A stretch of DNA of 10,358 nucleotides. Source: Candidatus Moraniibacteriota bacterium (GTDB taxonomy: Bacteria; Patescibacteriota; Minisyncoccia; Moranbacterales; UBA2206). Numbering within the stretch: the stretch's first letter is position 1; the number at the start of each line of letters is the position of its first letter. The stretch covers positions 1 to 10,358 of the forward strand of contig JAHFOP010000035.1 of NCBI GenBank assembly GCA_023261605.1, read 5' to 3'. The notes under the pieces are model-generated. The model was not told the DNA's origin, did not search any database, and saw only the letters and a list, made by a program, of their open reading frames with translations. A program made the position numbers and the translations under genes. This document shows, piece by piece, positions 1 through 6,828 of the stretch.

Positions 1-1
1 G

Positions 2-2650
2 GCCATTTCCATTGATCAAAAGGCTGCTTCGCATAATCCGCGTTCCACTGTCGGCACAGTCACGGAAGTGCATGACTATTTGCGTTTGCTCTATGCTAAA
101 ATTGGCGTGCCGCATTGCCCGATCTGTGGTCGGGAAATCAAGAAACTTTCGGTGGATGAGATTGTGGATCGGATAATTGAGTCGTGCTCTACAAAAGATA
201 AAAAATGTGAAATTGAAATTCTTTCTCCAGTTGTGCGTGCTCGGAAAGGCGAGTATGGCACATTTCTGGCCGATATGTTTCGGCGCGGATTTTCAACGGC
301 CTATGTCAACTCTGAAAAATATGAATTAGACGCCAAGATTGGCGAGCGAGTAAAATTAGCGCGTTACAAAAAACATAACATTGATATTCTGGTGGACACG
401 GTGGAAATTTCCAGCGAGAACATCTCTCGGATTTTTGAAAGTGTGGAAAAGGCGCTGAAACTTTCGGAAGGACTGATAAAAGTTCAAAGTTCAAAGTTAA
501 AAGGTAAAAGTAACATGGAATATATTTTCAATCAGAAACTGGCGTGTCCGGAACATGAGGTAGAGTTTCCGGAAATGGAACCACGCTTGTTTTCTTTCAA
601 CAGTCCGTTCGGAGCATGCGCCGCTTGCGAAGGTTTGGGCACAAAAAAGGAGATTAACCCGAGTTTGGTGGTACCGGACAAAAATAAAACCATTGCACAA
701 GGGGGAATCATGCCGTGGAGCTACAAGAAAAATAATTGGCAGGGTACAATTCTCGGCGCAGTCTGCAAACATTTTCACATTCCTGACAATATGCGTCTTA
801 GCGATCTGACGGAACAAAAATTTAATATTTTGTTGTATGGAGAAGAAGATGCGCAGGCGGCTATTTCTGAAGAAGAATCTGAAGATATACCTGTGACACT
901 TAGGAGCAAGACTGGATCAATGTGGAAATATAATATGCATTGGCGTGGAGCAGTCGGCTATTTGCAAGATCGTTACAAAAAAACAACTTCGGATGCGGTT
1001 AGGGTGGACACAGAAAAATATATGTCACAAAATCCTTGCTCGGTCTGTGATGGTTCGCGCTACAAACAGGAAGCTCTACTAGTGACGGTAGGAAATAAGA
1101 ATATTTCAGAAGTTTCCAAGGAAAGTATTTTTGAAACGGTGAAATTTTTTCGCGAACTGGAATTGACTGAAAGAGAAAAATTAATTGCCAGCCGCATTTT
1201 GAAAGAAATTGTGGCGCGCCTGGGATTTTTGGAAAATGTGGGACTGGGATATTTGACCTTGGGACGCGCGGCCAACACTTTGGCGGGCGGGGAAGCGCAA
1301 CGCATTCGTTTGGCATCGCAAATAGGCTCGCAGTTGGTCGGAGTGCTCTATATCTTGGACGAGCCGTCCGTGGGCTTGCATGCCCGCGATAACACTAAAC
1401 TTCTGGAAACACTGCTTCATCTGCGCGATATTGGCAATACTTTGATTGTAGTGGAACACGACGAAGAAACGATGCTAGCCGCCGATTACCTAGTAGACAT
1501 TGGATTGGGTGCGGGAGTGCATGGGGGGACGATTGTGGCGGCCGGTACGCCGGCAGAAGTGATGAAAAACAAAAAATCTTTAACCGCGCAGTATCTGACG
1601 AAAAAATTGCAGATCGAAACGCCAACCTGGCGGCGGCCGACAAAAAATAAAAAATGGATCACAGTGAAAGGGGCGCGCGAACATAATTTGAAAAACATCA
1701 CCGTGCAATTTCCTTTGAAAGTTTTGACGTGCGTGACGGGTGTTTCCGGTTCTGGCAAGTCAACGCTAGTAGAAGATATTTTGTTTAAATCATTGTCGGC
1801 TAGTATCATGCGTTCACTGGATCGCCCGGGCGCGCATAGTGAAATCACGGGAGCACACCACATCAATAAAATTATTATGATCGATCAGTCGCCCATCGGT
1901 CGCACGCCCAGATCAAACACCGCCACCTATACCGGTCTCTTTACTCCGATTCGCGAACTTTTTGCCTCGACTCGCGAAGCACGCGCTAAGGGCTATGGTC
2001 CCGGCCGCTTTTCTTTCAATGTCCGTGGCGGGCGGTGCGATAACTGTCAAGGCGACGGCTATAACAAGATCGAAATGCAATTTATGCCGGATGTTTATTT
2101 GCCGTGTGATGTGTGTGGTGGCAAAAGATATAACAGTGAAACTTTGAAAGTGGATTATAAGGGTAAAAATATCGCGGAAGTTTTGGACATGACTGTTTCA
2201 GAAGCGCGGGAATTTTTTGAGAATTTCCACGACATTCATGATAAGCTGGCAGTCTTGGAGGATGTCGGTTTGGGTTACATTAAAATCGGGCAGAGTGCGA
2301 CGACTCTTTCCGGTGGGGAAGCCCAACGCATCAAATTGGCCACGGAACTTTCCCGCCGTGCGACAGGTGACACGCTCTACATCTTGGACGAACCGACTAC
2401 GGGCCTGCATTTCGACGACATCAAAAAACTTTTGAAAGTTTTGAATCGTTTGGTGGACGCGGGCAATTCAGTGGTGGTCATTGAGCATAATCTGGATGTC
2501 ATTAAAACAGCTGACTACGTGATTGACCTGGGGCCAGAAGGCGGAGACAAGGGTGGCAAGGTGGTGGCGAGCGGTACGCCGGAAGAAGTGGCTTCTTATC
2601 ACGAAAAGAGTTGGACGGGGAAGTACTTGAAGGAAGTTCTGAAAAAATGA
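2..2650 (+). CDS. uvrA: UvrA, excinuclease ABC subunit A (5'-truncated by window edge)
   Basis: Damage-recognition ATPase of nucleotide excision repair; as a cytoplasmic dimer it scans DNA and loads UvrB. The reading frame is open from base 2, so the start codon and first Walker A lie upstream; alignment by eye to the second uvrA at 4003 puts about 91 residues outside. The internal ATG at 68 is not the true start, since the conserved SIDQK segment precedes it. Visible in order: CPIC (116-127) and CSVC (1037-1048), a zinc module; a UvrB-binding region with the typical VVRARKGEY segment near 230-255; CPEH (545-556) with CAAC (617-628), where one zinc cysteine is histidine; first ABC signature LAGGEAQRI (about 1280), with alanine for the usual serine; second Walker A GVSGSGKST (1739-1762); CDNC/CDVC zinc module (2036-2116); second signature LSGGEAQRI (about 2306). 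This looks like the canonical housekeeping UvrA. A repeat-derived segment lies at 479-499. uvrC follows after 7 bp. Confidence 0.96.
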   Translation, partial: AISIDQKAASHNPRSTVGTVTEVHDYLRLLYAKIGVPHCPICGREIKKLSVDEIVDRIIESCSTKDKKCEIEILSPVVRARKGEYGTFLADMFRRGFSTAYVNSEKYELDAKIGERVKLARYKKHNIDILVDTVEISSENISRIFESVEKALKLSEGLIKVQSSKLKGKSNMEYIFNQKLACPEHEVEFPEMEPRLFSFNSPFGACAACEGLGTKKEINPSLVVPDKNKTIAQGGIMPWSYKKNNWQGTILGAVCKHFHIPDNMRLSDLTEQKFNILLYGEEDAQAAISEEESEDIPVTLRSKTGSMWKYNMHWRGAVGYLQDRYKKTTSDAVRVDTEKYMSQNPCSVCDGSRYKQEALLVTVGNKNISEVSKESIFETVKFFRELELTEREKLIASRILKEIVARLGFLENVGLGYLTLGRAANTLAGGEAQRIRLASQIGSQLVGVLYILDEPSVGLHARDNTKLLETLLHLRDIGNTLIVVEHDEETMLAADYLVDIGLGAGVHGGTIVAAGTPAEVMKNKKSLTAQYLTKKLQIETPTWRRPTKNKKWITVKGAREHNLKNITVQFPLKVLTCVTGVSGSGKSTLVEDILFKSLSASIMRSLDRPGAHSEITGAHHINKIIMIDQSPIGRTPRSNTATYTGLFTPIRELFASTREARAKGYGPGRFSFNVRGGRCDNCQGDGYNKIEMQFMPDVYLPCDVCGGKRYNSETLKVDYKGKNIAEVLDMTVSEAREFFENFHDIHDKLAVLEDVGLGYIKIGQSATTLSGGEAQRIKLATELSRRATGDTLYILDEPTTGLHFDDIKKLLKVLNRLVDAGNSVVVIEHNLDVIKTADYVIDLGPEGGDKGGKVVASGTPEEVASYHEKSWTGKYLKEVLKK
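479..499 (+). repeat. Threefold 7-bp tandem repeat inside uvrA
   Basis: The unit AAAGTTC occurs at 479-485 and 486-492, and a third copy with a changed last base (AAAGTTA) at 493-499. The 21 bp stay in frame and encode KVQSSKL, just before the zinc-binding CPEH segment. A related word, AAAGTTCAAA, recurs in the uvrC repeat at 3031-3040. It could be a small slippage expansion or an inserted simple-repeat tract in a tolerant surface loop. Confidence 0.75.
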
Positions 2651-2657
2651 TTTTTTT

Positions 2658-3926
2658 ATGTTAAATAAAATTGCAAAAAAATTAAAGGAATTGCCAACTT
2701 CTCCTGGTGTTTACATTTTCAAAGACGCAACAGGCAAAGTGGTGTATGTTGGCAAGGCGACGTCCCTGAAAGACCGGGTGGGTTCGTATTTTCAAAATAT
2801 TGGTAAAGGATATGCGCGGCCGATTGAGATTATGATTTCTGAAGTCGAAGATATTGAAACGAAAAAAACCGACACGGTGCTGGAAGCGTATATTCTGGAG
2901 CAAGAGCTGATCAAAAAAATTCAGCCGAAATATAATGTCGATGGAAAAGATGATAAATCATTTTCGTATGTTCTAGTTACAAAAGAGGGTTTTCCTAGGT
3001 TTGAAATGTTGCGCGGGACAGATATCGCTCAAAGTTCAAATAAAATCCAAATTACAAATTCCAAACTTAAAGATATAAAATTCTCAAAAATTTACGGGCC
3101 GTACACTTCCAAGAAACAAATTGAAATTGCGCTCAAAATATTGCGAAAAATTTTTCCGTATCACAATAAACCACAAAAAACGGAAAAAGGCTGTTTGGAT
3201 CATCAGATTGGTCTTTGCCCAGGGCCATATGCCGGAGAAATTTCCAAGCAGGATTATGCTAAAAATATCCGTGGCATCCGGATGATTTTGGAGGGCGAGA
3301 AGAAAAATTTGCTGACCAAAATGAAAAAAGAAATGGAAGCGGCGGCAGAGCATGAAGAATTTGAAAAGGCGGCGAGTTTCCGCAACAAAATTTTCGCGTT
3401 GCAACATATTCAGGATATGGCACTTATCTCGGAAAGTAGAGACGCGATTAATCGCGTCTCTACGGGCGCACCAATGCGAATTGAGGGATATGATATTTCC
3501 AACATCTCCGGGCAATATGCGGTTGGTTCGATGGTGGTGTTTGATAATGCTAATGGAAAATTTGAAGCGAACAAAAATGAATATCGTAAATTTAAAATAA
3601 AAACTGTGAAAGGCGCGAATGATGTGGCGATGATGGAAGAAGTTTTACTCAGGCGTTTCAAAAACAATTGGCCGCCTCCAAACTTGCTTTTATTGGACGG
3701 CGGTGCGGGACACTTGAACATTGCGCGGCGGGTTCTGCGTCGATTGCATCTCGACGTTCCCATTTTGGCAGTGTCCAAAGGTCCGACCCGCAAAAAATTA
3801 GACCTGCGCACTTTTGGCACTGTGCCGGAAATTCCAGAAAATATTATTACTCAAATCCGCAACGAAGCCCATCGTTTTGCGATTAGCTATCATCGGAAGT
3901 TGCGAAGGAAGGGGAGTTTGGAATAA
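2658..3926 (+). CDS. uvrC: UvrC, short form of excinuclease ABC subunit C
   Basis: Dual-incision nuclease of nucleotide excision repair, acting with UvrA and UvrB. N-terminal GIY-YIG nuclease: GVYIF at residues 17-21, YVGKA at 30-34, Arg40 and catalytic-type Glu76, for the 3' cut. UVR motif at about 218-251 for UvrB contact. RNase H-like domain for the 5' cut, with Asp279 (GYDISNISG), Asp347 (LLLLDGG) and His405 (RNEAHRF) matching the family triad. It has 422 aa where typical UvrC has about 560-610. The link between UVR and the RNase H domain is only about 28 residues, and the protein ends right after HRKLRRKGSLE, so the tandem helix-hairpin-helix domain is absent. Only two of the cluster-type cysteines remain (179 and 187); GPC has become GPY. 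DGGKGQ reads DGGAGH. The ATG at 2658 fits the family N terminus, with no Shine-Dalgarno sequence. Probably co-transcribed with the upstream uvrA. Function is likely intact but minimised. Confidence 0.94.
   Translation: MLNKIAKKLKELPTSPGVYIFKDATGKVVYVGKATSLKDRVGSYFQNIGKGYARPIEIMISEVEDIETKKTDTVLEAYILEQELIKKIQPKYNVDGKDDKSFSYVLVTKEGFPRFEMLRGTDIAQSSNKIQITNSKLKDIKFSKIYGPYTSKKQIEIALKILRKIFPYHNKPQKTEKGCLDHQIGLCPGPYAGEISKQDYAKNIRGIRMILEGEKKNLLTKMKKEMEAAAEHEEFEKAASFRNKIFALQHIQDMALISESRDAINRVSTGAPMRIEGYDISNISGQYAVGSMVVFDNANGKFEANKNEYRKFKIKTVKGANDVAMMEEVLLRRFKNNWPPPNLLLLDGGAGHLNIARRVLRRLHLDVPILAVSKGPTRKKLDLRTFGTVPEIPENIITQIRNEAHRFAISYHRKLRRKGSLE
3031..3066 (+). repeat. AT-rich degenerate repeat inserted in frame in uvrC
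   Basis: The tract starts with AAAGTTCAAA, the same word as in the uvrA repeat at 479-499, and continues with near-repeated CCAAATTA / CAAATTCC units. It encodes about residues 124-137 (SSNKIQITNSKLK type sequence). Relative to the usual UvrC layout, where a short stretch links the FPRF segment to YGPYTS, this looks like extra sequence between two conserved blocks. The interpretation as an insertion is inference. Confidence 0.55.
3436..3463 (+). repeat. Perfect 28-bp palindrome inside uvrC
   Basis: The left arm GTAGAGACGCGATT (3436-3449) is followed directly by its exact reverse complement AATCGCGTCTCTAC (3450-3463), with no loop and no mismatch. It lies in the coding frame and encodes roughly SRDAINRVST (residues 260-269), between the UVR motif and the RNase H-like domain. 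There is no T-tract after it, so it is not an intrinsic terminator. It resembles the dispersed palindromic repeats known in several bacterial lineages, some of which (for example Rickettsia palindromic elements) sit in frame within genes. Only one copy is in this window, so its repeat status in the genome is inferred. Confidence 0.85.
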
Positions 3927-3940
3927 AGAAAACCCATCCC

Positions 3941-3969
3941 TTTACAAAACTGAAATTTTCCTGTAAAAT
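3941..3969 (+). promoter_or_regulatory. Sigma70-type promoter for second uvrA
   Basis: TTTACA (3941-3946) and TAAAAT (3964-3969) are separated by exactly 17 bp, in the 76-bp gap between uvrC and the second uvrA. The -35 and -10 each differ from consensus by one base. A start near 3976 would leave a leader of about 27 nt before the ATG at 4003, which has no Shine-Dalgarno sequence. The gap shows no terminator, so read-through from uvrC is also possible. Confidence 0.65.
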
Positions 3970-4002
3970 CGTTAATCAGTATAACACTTCTTCAAAAATC
4001 CA

Positions 4003-6816
4003 ATGTCAAAAACCAAATCCACCCCTATTAAGCGGGATAAAATCAAAATTTTCGGAGCACGCGTAAATAATTTGAAAAACATCAGTCTGGAAATTCCGCG
4101 CGATAAATTGGTGGTGGTGACGGGACTTTCGGGATCGGGCAAATCTTCTTTGGCTTTTGATGTGGTGCACGCCGAAGGCAATCGGCGCTATTTGGAAAGC
4201 ATGTCCAGCTATGTGCGGCACTTTTTGGAAATTTCAGGGAAACCCGATGTGGACAAGATTGAGAACTTGAGTCCGACCATTTCCATCGATCAAAAAAGCA
4301 TTAGCAAGAGTCCACGCTCAACCGTGGGCACTATTACGGAAATTTATGATTATCTGCGTGTGATGTTCGCCAAGATTGGTACGCCGTATTGTCCGCATTG
4401 CCGCTTGCCCATGACGCAAAAAAGCAGTTCTGAAATTTTGGATGAAATTTTTGAATTGCCCGACAATACTCAGCTGGGAATTCTAGCTAGGTTGCGAGAG
4501 GACGGGAAAGATACACAACAAATTTTGAAAAATATCAGCCAATTGGGTTATGCCCGAGCGCGGATTAATGGCAAGATTATGCTGATTGCGGACGCGTTGG
4601 TTTCCTCGGAAGGCTTTTTGGCGGAAAGCATCGAAATCGTAGTGGATCGCATCACTTTCAAAACGAAGGCGCCAGATCGAGAAAGAATTTTAGATTCAAT
4701 TGAAACCGCCTTTCGGTTGGGTAAGGGTTTCATGGCTATCAGTATCGATAATACCGAGAGCCGCATTTACAACCAAGATTTTGTCTGCAGCAATTGCTAT
4801 TTCAAGATTCCGGAAATCACCCCAAAACATTTTTCTTTCAATAGTCCGGAAGGGGCGTGTGAACATTGCGCGGGTCTTGGCGCGGTGCGCGAAGTGGACG
4901 CGGAACTTATTATCCCGAACCGCAATTTGTCTTTGGCGGAAGGCGCCATTTTGCCATTGTCCAAATCCGGTGGACGGACTGGAGGAACAGGTAATTATTT
5001 GTATAAATTGGAAGAGATTGGGAAACGGAAAGGCTTTTCTATCAATACTCCAATCAAAAACTTAAGTGAAAAAAATCTCGACATTATTCTCTATGGATTG
5101 AAAAGTGAGGATCAGGAAATATCCTTTTCCGGCGTAGTCGCAATCATTAAGAAGAAATATAATGAATCTACCTCGGTCACTTTCAGAAAAGAAATTGAAA
5201 AATATATGTTGCAAAAGGTTTGCGCTGAATGTGAGGGGAAGAGGATAAAGAAAGAATACGCCGCGGTTTTAGTTTTAGGTAAATCAATTGACGACATCGT
5301 CAAACTGGACGTGGAGGCCTTCTTGGAATTTTTGGTAGATTTTGAAAATTGGCCCCTGACCAACGCCAAAAAGGAAACTATCCGCCCACTCGTAAAAGAA
5401 ATGATGCAAAAAGCGGCCGCGCTCAAAAATGTTGGTTTGGAATATTTGGAAATTTTCCGCTCAGCTGAATCATTGTCCGGCGGCGAAGGACAGCGGATCC
5501 GTTTGGCCACTCAGATTGGATCGGAACTGTCCGGCATTATTTATGTTTTGGATGAACCGTCAGTAGGGTTGCATAGTCGTGACACCAAAAAATTGATTGA
5601 GACTATGAAATTTTTGCGGGATAATGGCAATTCGTTGGTAGTAGTGGAACATGATCGGGATATTATTGAAAATGCCGATTGGATCATCGATATGGGACCC
5701 GGTGCGGGGCTGGCTGGGGGCGAAGTGATCTTCGAAGGCGATATCGTCAAGTTGAAAAAATCTAAAACTTCCACGGCGCGCTTTTTGTCTGGCGTGGAAA
5801 AAATTTCCAGCCGAAAAAAACTACGGTCAGTAGCTAATAAGTATATTGAAATTTTAGGCGCTACGGAACATAATTTGAAAAACATCAATGTTAAAATTCC
5901 ATTGGAAAGATTCGTGTCTATCACCGGTGTTTCAGGGTCAGGGAAATCCACTCTAGTTTCTGATATTTTGGCAGTGGCGCTGTCGCGGCATTTTTTCCGC
6001 GCCAAGGCGGAAGCGGGGAAGCATCAAAAAATCACCGGGCTTAATTTGATTGATAAAGTGATCAATGTCGATCAATCGCCTATTGGTCGTACACCCAGAT
6101 CGAACGCCGCCACCTATACAGGAGTTTTTTCGCATATTCGCGAATTGTTTGCCATAACTGAAGAAGCCAAAAATCGTGGTTATGACGCTAGTCGATTCAG
6201 CTTTAATATGAAAGGCGGGCGTTGTGAAAGTTGCCAGGGCGATGGGACGAAAAAAATAGAAATGTATCTTTTGCCGGATATGTATGTCAAATGCGAAGCT
6301 TGCAATGGTAAACGCTACAATCAAAAAACCCTAGATATTGAGTATCAAGGTGTCAATATCTTCGATGTTTTGGATATGAGCGTTTCCTATGCGCTTAGAT
6401 TTTTCCATAAATCTTCGCTCATCGTAGAAAAATTGCGCACCTTGGAGGAAGTGGGGCTGGGGTACTTGAAATTAGGCCAGAGTGCAACTAACTTATCCGG
6501 CGGAGAAGCGCAGCGTATTAAGCTGGCAGCGGAGTTGGCGCGTAAATCTACTGGTAAGACTCTATATATTTTGGACGAGCCAACTATTGGTTTGCATTTT
6601 GAAGATGTGCGAAAACTACTTAAGATTCTGGATGCGCTAGTGGAAAAAGGTAACTCAGTGGTTGTAGTGGAACACAATACAGATGTGATTGCTTATGGCG
6701 ATTGGGTGATTGATCTTGGGCCGGAAGGAGGTAAGGGCGGCGGAGAAATCGTTTATGCCGGTGTGCCAGCCGGTCTTAAAAAGTGCCGTCGGAGTTGGAC
6801 GGGGAAATATTTATAA
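4003..6816 (+). CDS. Second UvrA paralogue (UvrA-family ABC ATPase)
   Basis: A complete 937-aa UvrA-family protein. Walker A motifs are GLSGSGKSS (Lys47) and GVSGSGKST (Lys648); ABC signatures are LSGGEGQRI (from 491) and LSGGEAQRI (from 831), followed by LDEPSVGLH and LDEPTIGLH. Zinc pairs: Cys130/133 with Cys407/410, Cys262/265 with Cys286/289, and Cys741/744 with Cys764/767, so all three modules are complete. The UvrB-binding region (about 135-245) keeps a similar length, but the canonical RGRKGEY-like segment is replaced by a LREDGKDTQQ sequence. This could mean altered or lost UvrB binding, as in class II UvrA proteins, though those usually lack the domain altogether. It differs widely from the first uvrA, so this is not a recent duplication. 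It has its own promoter and a start matching the family N terminus; a nucleotidyltransferase-like gene follows after 12 bp. UvrA family membership is certain; the specific role (lesion subset, drug tolerance, back-up repair) is unknown. Confidence 0.93.
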   Translation: MSKTKSTPIKRDKIKIFGARVNNLKNISLEIPRDKLVVVTGLSGSGKSSLAFDVVHAEGNRRYLESMSSYVRHFLEISGKPDVDKIENLSPTISIDQKSISKSPRSTVGTITEIYDYLRVMFAKIGTPYCPHCRLPMTQKSSSEILDEIFELPDNTQLGILARLREDGKDTQQILKNISQLGYARARINGKIMLIADALVSSEGFLAESIEIVVDRITFKTKAPDRERILDSIETAFRLGKGFMAISIDNTESRIYNQDFVCSNCYFKIPEITPKHFSFNSPEGACEHCAGLGAVREVDAELIIPNRNLSLAEGAILPLSKSGGRTGGTGNYLYKLEEIGKRKGFSINTPIKNLSEKNLDIILYGLKSEDQEISFSGVVAIIKKKYNESTSVTFRKEIEKYMLQKVCAECEGKRIKKEYAAVLVLGKSIDDIVKLDVEAFLEFLVDFENWPLTNAKKETIRPLVKEMMQKAAALKNVGLEYLEIFRSAESLSGGEGQRIRLATQIGSELSGIIYVLDEPSVGLHSRDTKKLIETMKFLRDNGNSLVVVEHDRDIIENADWIIDMGPGAGLAGGEVIFEGDIVKLKKSKTSTARFLSGVEKISSRKKLRSVANKYIEILGATEHNLKNINVKIPLERFVSITGVSGSGKSTLVSDILAVALSRHFFRAKAEAGKHQKITGLNLIDKVINVDQSPIGRTPRSNAATYTGVFSHIRELFAITEEAKNRGYDASRFSFNMKGGRCESCQGDGTKKIEMYLLPDMYVKCEACNGKRYNQKTLDIEYQGVNIFDVLDMSVSYALRFFHKSSLIVEKLRTLEEVGLGYLKLGQSATNLSGGEAQRIKLAAELARKSTGKTLYILDEPTIGLHFEDVRKLLKILDALVEKGNSVVVVEHNTDVIAYGDWVIDLGPEGGKGGGEIVYAGVPAGLKKCRRSWTGKYL

Positions 6817-6828
6817 AATTGAAAATTG

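Noticed and set aside
68..70. ATG as the true start of the first uvrA
   Set aside because: Conserved UvrA sequence (SIDQK...RSTVGT) is in frame upstream to the window edge, so this is an internal codon.
497..817. 106-codon open frame on the - strand opposite uvrA
   Set aside because: It is antisense to conserved UvrA sequence, including a zinc module, with no recognisable protein features.
3436..3463. The palindrome as an intrinsic terminator or an operator
   Set aside because: It lies mid-gene, is followed by TACGGG-type sequence rather than a T-tract, and no promoter is near it.
3084..3515. 143-codon open frame on the - strand opposite uvrC
   Set aside because: It is antisense to conserved UvrC. 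It repeats the peptide RDAINRVST only because the 28-bp palindrome reads the same on both strands.
6826..6828. TTG start for the nucleotidyltransferase-like gene
   Set aside because: The next codon is ATG, which is the more likely start; no ribosome binding site favours the TTG.
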